Positions 17,034-23,959 of a DNA stretch of 33,480 nt are shown here, piece by piece. The stretch lies in contig LCQW01000011.1 in the NCBI GenBank assembly GCA_001004345.1, positions 1-33,480 on the forward strand, written 5' to 3'. This DNA comes from Candidatus Kaiserbacteria bacterium GW2011_GWA2_52_12. Its GTDB lineage: Bacteria > Patescibacteriota > Minisyncoccia > Phycocordibacterales > UBA2100. Made by a program: the position numbers and the translations under genes. Under the pieces are notes generated by a model. It searched no databases. It was given only the letters and a program-made list of their open reading frames with translations, and was not told where the DNA came from. Each line of letters starts with the position of its first letter. Position 1 is the first letter of the stretch.

Positions 17034-19241
17034 TTATTTTGCGACGCGTTCGGCTTCTTCCAGCTTCACTGACAACAATTTGGACACGCCGTCATGTCCC
17101 ATCGTAACACCGTAAAGTTCGCCTGCGGCGGCCATAGTCGCACGGTTGTGAGTAATCACGATGAGCTGGCTTTTCTGGCCGAGTTCCTTGATCATATCGG
17201 CATAGCGCTTGCTGTTGGCCTCGTCGAGCGCGGCGTCGGTTTCGTCCAAAATGAGGAACGGCGGGGGATTCACCTGCGTCATTGAAAAGATGAGTGCGAT
17301 CGAGGTAAGCGCGCGCTCGCCGCCGGAGAGTACCTCGAGCCCGCGGATCTTCTTGCGCGGAAGCGAGACGGAAATGGAAAGCCCCGCATACAATTCCTCT
17401 TCTTCGACCATTTCATCCTCTTCGTCCCCATCCTCAACGTCGAGGCCTTGCCTCGACGGACGATGAGGCTCTTCGATGCGGAGCTTCGCTTCCCCACCGC
17501 CGAATAATTTTTGGAAAAAATCATGGAGCGCAACGTTGATCTGCTTCAATCCTTCAGTGAATCGTATGTCGATGGTTTTTTCAAGTTCTGCGATTATCTC
17601 CTTGAGCGATGCTGCTGATTTTTCCAAGTCTTCGAGCTCGCGGGCGAGAAATTCGTCGCGCTCTTTGGTCTGTTTGAATTCGCGGACGACCGCATCCCCA
17701 TTCCCTATTCCCGACTCTTCAATTTTGATCTTCAAACGTTCTGTCTCGCGTCGGCGCTTTTCTTGATTACTACGATCTTCCGAAAGCGCGCCGGGTGGAA
17801 TCTCGTTTTTGTCCCACGCATGCACGGCTGCGCCGATAAGGGCGATACCTTCGCGTACTTCTTCCTCAAATCGCAGGCGTAACGTCGCGACGGTAGCCCG
17901 CGCGGCATTGAAAGCATTTTTCTTGCTCTCTACTTCACGATGCGTCGCTTCCAACCCCACGATATCGCGTTCGGCAGCAAAACCCTCCTCACGCGTTTCC
18001 GCCATTTTTGATCGCAAACCATCTATCTCGGAGGTAATCCGATTTTGTTCAGCCTGTACCCGTTCAAGCTTGGTGTTCAGATCATCGACTTCGCGCTTCG
18101 CTTCTGCATTAGTGACCGGAGCCGCGCCTGTCAGTCCATCGACAAAAGATCTGATGCGGATGCGCAGATGCGCAAGGATGTTGCGTACCTGCTGGAGGTC
18201 GTCATTCCGTTCGATCTCCTCGATCGCAGAGTCGAGTTCGCGCGCGAAACCGCGCACGTGCGGCACCGTCACAATCTGTTCAACCATCACGTCGTTGCGC
18301 TCCAAGGCGCCTTCGGCACGCCCCAATTCACGAGCGATCTCGCCGCTACGCCCCCGTGCGTCAGTAAGCTTTGCTTCGCACTGCACTATTTTTGATTGCA
18401 GCTCAGAGAGTGTGCCGCTCCCGCCATGTGTGCGTTTGCTGCGGGCTTCTTGCAATTTGGCAGAGATATCTCGTAGCTCCTCGTCAAGTGATTGTACTTC
18501 CTCTTTCAAACGCGCATCTTCCTGTGTTATCCACGCATTTTCGCGCGCCAAATATTCCGAAAGTTTGGCGGCGAGCGCTTCCTTGAGTTCCCGTGCTTTC
18601 TCGATCTTTTCCACCTGTATGCGCAAAAAAGTGAGGTGCGGTCCGATCTCGCGCCGGAGCGATTTCGTCTTCTCTATATTATTTCCTGTCTCCTCGAGTT
18701 TGCGTTCGCTTTCGGCTTTTTTGTGCTGGTAGAGTTTGAGACCGAGCGCATCTTCTACCATTTCTCTGCGCTCGCGCGGAGAAGCGTTGAGTATTCTGTC
18801 GGCTTCACCCTGCGAAATGATCTGGTATCCCGACCCGCCGATATTGGCACCCGCCAGAAGTCGGATGACATCTTTGAGACGCACCTGTGTACCGTTCAAT
18901 ACATATTCATTCTGTCCGTCGCGGTACACGACACGCTCTATCACCACCTCACCGAAATCAATGTCGAGCAGCCGTTTTGAATTATCAAAAACCACTTTCA
19001 CACTGGCGCGATTCTGCCGCGCGAGCGCGGGTGAGCCGCCCCAGATCAGATCCTCGCCTTTTTTTGAGCGCATCGATTTCATCGACTGCTCGCCGAGTAC
19101 GAAACGGAATCCCTCCGCCACATTGGACTTACCGCTGCCGTTGGGCCCCACGATAGAGGAAATGCGCGAACCGAAGACAAGTTCTGTCTTCTTACCGAAT
19201 GACTTAAACCCCATGAGTTCGATGGACTTGAGGTAGAGCAT
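17034..19241 (-). CDS. smc: Short SMC-family chromosome segregation ATPase
   Basis: 735 residues against about 1,150-1,200 for usual bacterial SMC. The N-terminal head has Walker A GPNGSGKSN near 33-41. The C-terminal head has the signature LSGGERALTSIAL at ~638 and Walker B FLILDETDAALDEAN at ~662. The QIISQGEADRIL block of the head is also present. Between the heads are two short coiled coils (roughly 160-320 and 370-560) linked by a region with FARELDSAIEEIERNDD-LQQVRN and no recognisable ~150-residue hinge; no Rad50-type CxxC hook is seen. A palindrome inserts PSRQGLDVE near 595, beside an acidic stretch (EDGDEEDEMVEEEE). It is coupled to the exported protein gene downstream. Annotated as SMC because of the head motifs. 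Confidence 0.9.
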   Translation of the reverse strand: MLYLKSIELMGFKSFGKKTELVFGSRISSIVGPNGSGKSNVAEGFRFVLGEQSMKSMRSKKGEDLIWGGSPALARQNRASVKVVFDNSKRLLDIDFGEVVIERVVYRDGQNEYVLNGTQVRLKDVIRLLAGANIGGSGYQIISQGEADRILNASPRERREMVEDALGLKLYQHKKAESERKLEETGNNIEKTKSLRREIGPHLTFLRIQVEKIEKARELKEALAAKLSEYLARENAWITQEDARLKEEVQSLDEELRDISAKLQEARSKRTHGGSGTLSELQSKIVQCEAKLTDARGRSGEIARELGRAEGALERNDVMVEQIVTVPHVRGFARELDSAIEEIERNDDLQQVRNILAHLRIRIRSFVDGLTGAAPVTNAEAKREVDDLNTKLERVQAEQNRITSEIDGLRSKMAETREEGFAAERDIVGLEATHREVESKKNAFNAARATVATLRLRFEEEVREGIALIGAAVHAWDKNEIPPGALSEDRSNQEKRRRETERLKIKIEESGIGNGDAVVREFKQTKERDEFLARELEDLEKSAASLKEIIAELEKTIDIRFTEGLKQINVALHDFFQKLFGGGEAKLRIEEPHRPSRQGLDVEDGDEEDEMVEEEELYAGLSISVSLPRKKIRGLEVLSGGERALTSIALIFSMTQVNPPPFLILDETDAALDEANSKRYADMIKELGQKSQLIVITHNRATMAAAGELYGVTMGHDGVSKLLSVKLEEAERVAK
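17438..17458. repeat. In-frame palindrome inside smc
   Basis: Arms CGTCGAGG and CCTCGACG with CCTTG between: the GAGG-N5-CCTC core again. It encodes PSRQGLDV in the second SMC head, near residue 595, without changing the frame. Confidence 0.85.
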
Positions 19242-19253
19242 TGATATTCATCA

Positions 19254-19289
19254 TATCAAAAGAATAACGCCCCATCGGAGTGGAGCGTT
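19254..19289 (-). terminator. Probable terminator upstream of smc
   Basis: Minus strand: AACGCTCCA and TGGGGCGTT pair around CTCCGA, followed by ATTCTTTTG. It separates the small 85-residue gene from smc. Confidence 0.65.
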
Positions 19290-19308
19290 GGCCATTTGGC
19301 CGAAATGT

Positions 19309-19566
19309 CTATTGCATCAGTATGTTGGGTTGAATGGGAGATGTGCTTTTACCGCGTTGCACGCGATACCCCGCGGCTCCGAGATCCGAAACTGATCGAA
19401 TGTGAAGCTCGGCCTTGTAGATGCTACGCGGATCACCGCGCCAGTTTCCTCGCCACGTTACAAGCCATCCCTTTTCACCCTCCGGCACGTCGGTAACGAT
19501 TTTGAAATTCGCATCTTTGATTCGGAGTGGCCGCATCTCCACCAAGGGTGATTCCGGCCGCTGCAC
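19309..19566 (-). CDS. Small hypothetical protein between smc and RAYT2
   Basis: 85 residues from a GTG, or about 75 from an inner ATG (MRPLRIKDANFKIV); neither has a good Shine-Dalgarno. The middle, FKIVTDVPEGEKGWLVTWRG and ELHIRSVSDLGAAGYRVQRG, looks like real beta-rich protein, but I do not recognise a family. A terminator follows, which supports a transcript. The RAYT2 left palindrome lies eight nt upstream of the GTG, so the gene may have lost its natural 5' end to the RAYT insertion. Confidence 0.45.
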   Translation of the reverse strand: MQRPESPLVEMRPLRIKDANFKIVTDVPEGEKGWLVTWRGNWRGDPRSIYKAELHIRSVSDLGAAGYRVQRGKSTSPIQPNILMQ

Positions 19567-19573
19567 AATTAAC

Positions 19574-19600
19574 GTGTACCGAGGTTAAACCTTGGTATAC
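19574..19600 (+). repeat. REP-like palindrome, left flank of RAYT2
   Basis: Arms GTGTACCGAGGTT and AACCTTGGTATAC around a single A: 13 pairs, two of them G-T. It ends eight nt before the RAYT2 start codon. The core ACCGAGGTTAAACCTYGGT recurs in inverted orientation at the gene's 3' end. Confidence 0.85.
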
Positions 19601-19608
19601 TAACACAT

Positions 19609-20289
19609 GTGGCAAACAGAAAACCAATTGAATTGGATGAATGGTATCACTGCTACAACCGCGGCGTTGATAAGCGAAGAGTATTTTTGAATCGTAGCGA
19701 CTACGAACGATTCTTACTACTTTTGTTTACCGCAAATGCCTCCGTCCCCGCTCACATATTTCATTTGGAAAACAAACACCTCCAAACAGTGCTGTCCGAT
19801 ATCTCACTCAATAGAGGGAACGCGATTGTCGAAATTGGCGCATACTCTCTGATGCCGAATCATGTTCATCTCGTTTTGAAAGAAATACAGGAACATGGCA
19901 TATCGCTCTTTATGCAGAAAGTGTTTACCGGCTACACCATGTACTTCAATGAAAAAAATGAACGGACTGGTTCCCTTTTTGCAGGTACCTTCAAGTCGAA
20001 ACACATTGCAAGCGACGACTACCTCAAGCAATTAATACCCTACGTTCATCTAAACTGCGTCGAGATATTCGATCCAAAGTGGAAAACTGGTCAAGGAAGT
20101 GGCGCAGCAATCCATGAACGCTTAGAAAAATATCCGTACTCAAGCCTACCCGACTTCCTTGGAACAAAACGACCAGAGAGAAAATTACTCGGCGATTCAA
20201 TTTTTGAACTGTTCGATAGATTACCGAATACCCGAGAAATGCTAGAGGACTCAAAAGAATATTACATATCACTTTCTACCGAGGTTTAA
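19609..20289 (+). CDS. REP-associated tyrosine transposase (Y1/HUH family), RAYT2
   Basis: 226 residues, GTG start (MANRKPIELDEWYHCYNRGVDKRRVF). The HUH metal site is MPNHVHLVLKE near 83. The Tyr region is TGYTMYFNEKNERTGSLFAG, followed by YVHLNCVEIFDPKW. It is the same family as RAYT1 but clearly diverged, and its bracketing palindromes are different. The 3' palindrome overlaps the coding sequence: the last codons (STEV-stop) are its left half. The base composition is more A/T-rich than the surrounding smc and rnc genes, which fits later acquisition. An out-of-frame ATG overlaps the GTG and has no role I can see. Confidence 0.93.
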   Translation: MANRKPIELDEWYHCYNRGVDKRRVFLNRSDYERFLLLLFTANASVPAHIFHLENKHLQTVLSDISLNRGNAIVEIGAYSLMPNHVHLVLKEIQEHGISLFMQKVFTGYTMYFNEKNERTGSLFAGTFKSKHIASDDYLKQLIPYVHLNCVEIFDPKWKTGQGSGAAIHERLEKYPYSSLPDFLGTKRPERKLLGDSIFELFDRLPNTREMLEDSKEYYISLSTEV

Positions 20290-20296
20290 CCTCGGT
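20278..20296 (-). repeat. REP-like palindrome, right flank of RAYT2
   Basis: ACCGAGGTTTAACCTCGGT: nine-nt arms and a one-nt loop. It is the inverted counterpart of the left-flank core. The RAYT2 stop codon TAA lies at its centre. Confidence 0.85.
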
Positions 20297-20304
20297 GCCT
20301 TGGT

Positions 20305-20339
20305 AAAAAGAAAACTCTCGGACCAAAAGGGCCGAGAGT
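20305..20339 (-). terminator. Intrinsic terminator of the 135-/36-residue gene pair
   Basis: Minus strand: ACTCTCGG and CCGAGAGT pair around ACCAAAAGGG-like sequence, followed by TTTTCTTTTT. Confidence 0.88.
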
Positions 20340-20345
20340 ACAGTT

Positions 20346-20456
20346 TCAGGACAAATGGGACAGTGGCTCAAATGCGCGCACGAGCACCTGTCTGATAAGG
20401 AGGAACGCAAGGACCTTACCCGCCAGAAACAAAATAATGAAGATGGCCGTTTTCAT
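20346..20456 (-). CDS. 36-residue single-span membrane peptide
   Basis: A small ORF whose ATG overlaps the preceding gene's TGA by one base (TGATG), a sign of translational coupling. The peptide opens with MKTAIFIILFLAG, then KVLAFLLIRQVLV and ends RAFEPLSHLS: one hydrophobic helix of about 20 residues with a short polar tail. It stops just before a strong intrinsic terminator, so it fits inside the transcript. The function is unknown. It could anchor or modulate the protein encoded upstream. Confidence 0.55.
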   Translation of the reverse strand: MKTAIFIILFLAGKVLAFLLIRQVLVRAFEPLSHLS

Positions 20457-20863
20457 CAGTCGGCCTCTTCGGCGAGGATGTGGCCTCCGCCGACCCGCTG
20501 ACACCTGACGTCCAAACGAATCCATCTACGTTCTGCTTCAATCTCTCGCCGTCTAGCGATGAGCTTCGCCGGCGACGTTTCTCTGAGCGTTTCAAGCGGG
20601 AATTCGTCGGCAACTCCTCTGAGATTCAGCCCGAAGTAGTCAAGAATGGCCTTTCGACCATCCTCATCCAGTCGTCCTTTATCCGGATACAAACGCCACG
20701 GTGGTCCGTACCCGTCATTTTGCGACATAACCCAAACGGGATGGTTATCCGGCCATCGCCAATCGCAGGATAATCCGCTGCTACCAAATGAGAATTGCTG
20801 GCACCTTCTCGGCCCTTTGGTAATCGTTACTTCGTCCAGCTTTACCGTCTTCATCACCGACAT
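20456..20863 (-). CDS. Hypothetical protein of 135 residues
   Basis: Start MSVMKTVKLDEVTITKGPRR with a strong GAGGAGG five nt upstream. The N-terminal half is rich in Trp, Gly and Pro (SCDWRWPDNHPVWVMSQND, GYGPPWRLYPDKGRLDEDGR). The C-terminal half is a charged helix (KLIARRREIEAERRWIRLDV). There is no signal peptide. The family is not recognised. It is coupled to the membrane peptide gene downstream and ends the minus-strand cluster after rnc. A 120-nt hairpin element lies between it and rnc. Confidence 0.7.
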   Translation of the reverse strand: MSVMKTVKLDEVTITKGPRRCQQFSFGSSGLSCDWRWPDNHPVWVMSQNDGYGPPWRLYPDKGRLDEDGRKAILDYFGLNLRGVADEFPLETLRETSPAKLIARRREIEAERRWIRLDVRCQRVGGGHILAEEAD

Positions 20864-20954
20864 ACCGTCCTCCTCAATTTACGTTTTCGCTTCCAATACC
20901 ATACAACCCATCAAAAAAACGTGCAAGCCGCGCGCATTTTTACAACGTAAGCGA

Positions 20955-21074
20955 GGCGGGCAGCACCTCTTGCAAACCTCGCGCGCATATTCAACAAGTA
21001 TCAACGTCGCGTAGTAGTGGTGATATACGAGGAAACGTGTACTTTTATAGCGTTTGCAAGGGGTGCTGCCCACC
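20955..21074 (+). repeat. 120-nt hairpin element, copy 2
   Basis: Inverted arms 20955-20977 and 21052-21074 (left arm begins GGCGGGCAGCACC, right arm ends GGTGCTGCCCACC). 22 of 23 positions pair, one as a U-G wobble. It matches copy 1 at 14196 in total length (120 against 121), arm pattern, inner CTCGCGCG and left flank (TAAGCRA), with compensatory changes in the stem. It starts eight nt beyond the rnc stop codon. A 23-bp stem is about the size RNase III cuts, which makes its place behind rnc notable (inference). Confidence 0.7.
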
Positions 21075-21081
21075 GAACAAA

Positions 21082-21768
21082 TCACCACCCCTTTGCACCA
21101 AGCGCCTTCTGTGCAGCGTCTTGTTCCGCCTCTTGTTTTGATCTCCCGCTACCTGTCGCAATTTTCTCCTGTCCAACAAACGCGCCGACGACGAATTGCC
21201 GGTCATGGTCGGGACCGGATTGATCGAGAAGCTGATAGGTCGGCGTGATGCCGAGCTTTTCTTGCGCCATTTCCTGAAAACGACTCTTTGCGTCTTGCCA
21301 CAATCGTTTCTCCACCACTTCTTCCGTTTTGTGGAAAAGCTGGTCTGCAATGAATTTTTCCGCCACCACATACCCCTGATCGAGATAGAGAGCGCCAATG
21401 AGCGCCTCAAACGCATTGGCGAGGATTATCAGACGCGCCCGTCCCGTGTCGCGGGATTCACCGCGCGAGAGGAGCATATAGTCATTCATGCCGAGTTTCT
21501 GCGCGGCATCGGAGATCGACTGCGTATTCACGAGCGCCGCGCGATAGGCGGTCAATTCCCCCTCCGGCTTTTCCGGATATTTTTCATACAGAAATTTCGT
21601 GACGGCGAGCTCCAAGACCGCATCGCCTAAAAATTCGAGGCGCTCATTGTGTTCGCGTCCCGAGGCGCGATTCTCATTCAAATACGAACGGTGCGTAAAC
21701 GCGGTCTCAAGCAGGCGCTTGTCGTTGAACGGATACCCGATCTTTGTTTCGAACGTGCCAAATTCCAT
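21082..21768 (-). CDS. rnc: Ribonuclease III
   Basis: Double-strand-specific endoribonuclease for rRNA and mRNA processing; 228 residues. The signature NERLEFLGDAVLELAVTKFL (residues ~41-60) and ANAFEALIGALYLDQG (~115-130) hold the metal-binding Glu/Asp residues. The C-terminal dsRNA-binding domain is visible as DAKSRFQEMAQEKLGITPTY...FVVGAFVGQEKIATGSGRSK-QEAEQDAAQKAL. The length is normal for the family. It starts three nt after the nusB-Nudix stop, so it is the last gene of the rnhB-rpmF-nusB-rnc operon. A 120-nt inverted-repeat element lies immediately downstream. Confidence 0.97.
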   Translation of the reverse strand: MEFGTFETKIGYPFNDKRLLETAFTHRSYLNENRASGREHNERLEFLGDAVLELAVTKFLYEKYPEKPEGELTAYRAALVNTQSISDAAQKLGMNDYMLLSRGESRDTGRARLIILANAFEALIGALYLDQGYVVAEKFIADQLFHKTEEVVEKRLWQDAKSRFQEMAQEKLGITPTYQLLDQSGPDHDRQFVVGAFVGQEKIATGSGRSKQEAEQDAAQKALGAKGW

Positions 21769-21771
21769 ATC

Positions 21772-22683
21772 CTATTTCCTGTCCCGCTGTGCAAGGAGAT
21801 TGATCGCGCGCGTGACAACCGGCAAGATGTCGTCATAAAAATTCAGATCGCCCACCGATGCGAGGGGGAACCACTGCCCGTCGTCGAGCCCGCCTTCTTT
21901 CTTGAGATGTAGGTCTTTGAACTCGGCGCGTGCGAGGAAATAGGTGGCGTGGCGTCGTTTCTTGCCGCCAGCGGCTTTTTGGTCGTTGGCGATGTACTCA
22001 TTTTCGCCAAGTTGGTCTTCCACCTCGACATCGATCCCGATCTCTTCTTTCACCTTGCGCCTCACGGCACCCTCGTGCCCCTCGCCCGGCTGCAATTTGC
22101 CCTTTGATAATGTCCAGTGACCGAAAATGTCATGCACGAGCGCGAGGTATACCTCGGTGCCGTCACGCGCATACACGACCGAGCCGATGAGCTCTTCCGT
22201 GGGCATTTTCGCGTTCTTATTCTCCGGCTTCCGCACGCCACCCTCATCTTTGCCCGGTTCACCAAGCTCCACATAGACCGCTCCGAGTACGCCGTTTACA
22301 AATCTACCGGATGCGGCACTTCCAAAAGCCTTCGCGAGCTCAATCGCTTCATTGATGGCGACTTTCGCCGGCACCTGCGTACGATCCGCGAAGAGTAGCT
22401 CGGTGAGGCCGACGCGAAGCACGTTGCGGTCGATAGCGGCGATCTTATCGAGCGGCCACTCGGGCGCTGCGCGCACGATCACCTCGTCGATCTCTTTTTG
22501 TTTCGCAATAGCGGTTTGGAGGAGATTTTTCATGAACGGCACGTCGCTCTCGCGGGCGCCGAATTCTTGCGCATAATCCGCAAGACGGCCGAGACATTGA
22601 TCGGTCGTCATTTTGCTGCCCGAGGAGTCGCGTTCAAAAAGCACTTGGAGGACGACGGAGCGGGCTAAGTGTCGATTCGCCAT
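21772..22683 (-). CDS. nusB: NusB-Nudix fusion protein
   Basis: 303 residues. Residues 1-140 are NusB (MANRHLARSVVLQVLFERD, IDRNVLRVGLTELLF, AINEAIELAKAFGSAASGRF-VNGVLGAV), the antitermination factor that binds boxA RNA with NusE. A Lys/Glu/Pro linker leads to a Nudix domain (~162-300) with GKLQPGE and RRKVKEEIGI. The Nudix box Gx5Ex7REUxEExGU is met except that the Glu of REU is Lys (K210), while E213 and E214 remain. That Glu contributes to metal binding or catalysis in MutT, so hydrolase activity may be weak or changed, or the domain may only bind nucleotides. The fusion is continuous with no frame break. It is in operon with rpmF upstream and rnc downstream. Confidence 0.92.
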   Translation of the reverse strand: MANRHLARSVVLQVLFERDSSGSKMTTDQCLGRLADYAQEFGARESDVPFMKNLLQTAIAKQKEIDEVIVRAAPEWPLDKIAAIDRNVLRVGLTELLFADRTQVPAKVAINEAIELAKAFGSAASGRFVNGVLGAVYVELGEPGKDEGGVRKPENKNAKMPTEELIGSVVYARDGTEVYLALVHDIFGHWTLSKGKLQPGEGHEGAVRRKVKEEIGIDVEVEDQLGENEYIANDQKAAGGKKRRHATYFLARAEFKDLHLKKEGGLDDGQWFPLASVGDLNFYDDILPVVTRAINLLAQRDRK

Positions 22684-22724
22684 ATTTTTCTAAAGATCAA
22701 AAAGAGCAAGGGAGTTTCATGTAT

Positions 22725-23000
22725 TTATGTTTTTGCGGCCATTTCTTTATCTTTGGTTTCGCTGACTTGGCCGCTCTCGCGGAGCTCTTTTTGGCGGCGG
22801 GCAGTGCGCTTTTGGTCGCGCTTCGCGCGTCCGACCATATCGATGATGACGCGGCCGTTGTATTTGCCGCATTCGGGACAGGCGCGATGAGAGACACGCA
22901 AAGCACCACATTCGCACTTCGCGAGGCGCATGCCGCCGATGGCATGATGAGAACGACGCTGTGCCGTCTGGGAACGATTCCTGCGCATTCGTACTACCAT
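22725..23000 (-). CDS. rpmF: 50S ribosomal protein L32, extended
   Basis: 91 residues; the L32 core is MVVRMRRNRSQTAQRRSHHA followed by KCECGALRVSHRACPECGKYNGR. Four cysteines form the expected zinc ribbon, but the first pair is CxC (C-E-C) instead of the usual CxxC. The C-terminal ~35 residues (GRAKRDQKRTARRQKELRES...KDKEMAAKT) extend beyond the usual ~60-residue protein and are highly charged. The start matches the family N-terminus. It lies between rnhB and nusB in the same operon, 18 nt from rnhB. Confidence 0.9.
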   Translation of the reverse strand: MVVRMRRNRSQTAQRRSHHAIGGMRLAKCECGALRVSHRACPECGKYNGRVIIDMVGRAKRDQKRTARRQKELRESGQVSETKDKEMAAKT

Positions 23001-23018
23001 AGTGACGTTACTATACGG

Positions 23019-23636
23019 TTAATTAGCCCCTGATGCAAGAAGTCGTGTACAGAAGGTGGCCCGATGCAATTCACACATACCACGCTGCGCTATTGCCTTT
23101 CGATGCGCGAGCGTACTATATCCTTTATTTTGTTCGAAAAAATAAGACGGGTACTTTTTTGCGGCATCCTCCATGTACCGATCACGCATAACCTTGGCAA
23201 TAATGGACGCGAACGAGATCGCGGGTATCGTCTCGTCGCCACGCACGAATGATTGTTGAAACCATTTCGACGGCACACGGAGTCCCGCGTCGAGCATAAC
23301 TCGGGCACGCGAAGGTCTGATACCGAGCTCGGCGATCGCGACCGCCGCGCCTTCGTTCGCGGCATTTACAATGCTGATTCTATCTATGCTTTTTGCATCG
23401 ACAAATGCGACCGCATGCCGCAGACGGTCGTGCGCAATCAGATGTTCAAAGAGAGTATCGCGCTGCTGCGCGGTCAGCTGTTTGGAATCTTTGAGTTTTG
23501 GAGTCCCCTTTTTCGTAATGAGCATGAAGACATCGCGCCACGGAAAATCCGTGGGATAGAGGACGGCACCAACGCCGACAGGCCCCGCGAGCGCCCCGCG
23601 ACCCACCTCATCGATACCGATGATGTACTCTGTCAT
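23019..23636 (-). CDS. rnhB: Ribonuclease HII
   Basis: Removes ribonucleotides and RNA from RNA-DNA hybrids. 205 residues with the full motif set: GIDEVGRGALAGPV (catalytic Asp-Glu), KLKDSKQLTAQQRD, VMLDAGLRVP, then IPAISFASIIAKVMRDRYM. The length is normal. It is the first gene of the operon rnhB-rpmF-nusB/Nudix-rnc. A hairpin at 23654-23679 separates it from the minus-strand gene before it. Confidence 0.96.
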   Translation of the reverse strand: MTEYIIGIDEVGRGALAGPVGVGAVLYPTDFPWRDVFMLITKKGTPKLKDSKQLTAQQRDTLFEHLIAHDRLRHAVAFVDAKSIDRISIVNAANEGAAVAIAELGIRPSRARVMLDAGLRVPSKWFQQSFVRGDETIPAISFASIIAKVMRDRYMEDAAKKYPSYFFEQNKGYSTLAHRKAIAQRGMCELHRATFCTRLLASGAN

Positions 23637-23653
23637 CTTTCTATAGTATCAAA

Positions 23654-23679
23654 GCGGCGCGAAGAGTACTTCGCGCCGC
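23654..23679. terminator. Hairpin between the NDT-like gene and rnhB
   Basis: GCGGCGCGAAG and CTTCGCGCCGC form a perfect 11-bp stem with a four-nt loop, starting a few nt after the stop codon of the 91-residue gene. The U-tract is only TTT on the minus strand and ATTTTC on plus. Confidence 0.65.
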
Positions 23680-23683
23680 ATTT

Positions 23684-23959
23684 TCACCGAAAACGTAAGA
23701 GTGCCGACCTGCATGCCTCTGCCAGTGTGTCGTTCAATGGAATATCGTACTTCTTGAGCATCAGCGAGATATACTTCCGTCCCGGAAATCCCCTGTCGGC
23801 AGCGACAACGATGTGCCGCGCAAATTCAGATTGTCGCATCACGTTCCAATCCGCCGTTCTTTGCCAATCAGGAGCCCCCTCTATGGGACCGGCGAGAAAT
23901 ACGTACGGCCGTTCGTCGAAATTTTTTGGAATCCATTCGGGCGGTCTAAAGACGGGCAT
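23684..23959 (-). CDS. Nucleoside 2-deoxyribosyltransferase-like protein, short
   Basis: 91 residues. RPYVFLAGPIEGAPDWQ is the hallmark start of the nucleoside 2-deoxyribosyltransferase-like fold (FLAGPI...W), which acts on nucleotide N-glycosidic bonds. The rest (FARHIVVAADRGFPGRKYIS, LMLKKYDIPLNDTLAEACRS) is too short to hold the complete domain, and I do not see the usual catalytic Glu segment. It may be a truncated or degenerate member, or a short variant. A perfect GGAGG six nt before ATG lies inside the end of the upstream gene, with a 14-nt overlap of the two reading frames, so the two are translated together. Confidence 0.65.
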   Translation of the reverse strand: MPVFRPPEWIPKNFDERPYVFLAGPIEGAPDWQRTADWNVMRQSEFARHIVVAADRGFPGRKYISLMLKKYDIPLNDTLAEACRSALLRFR

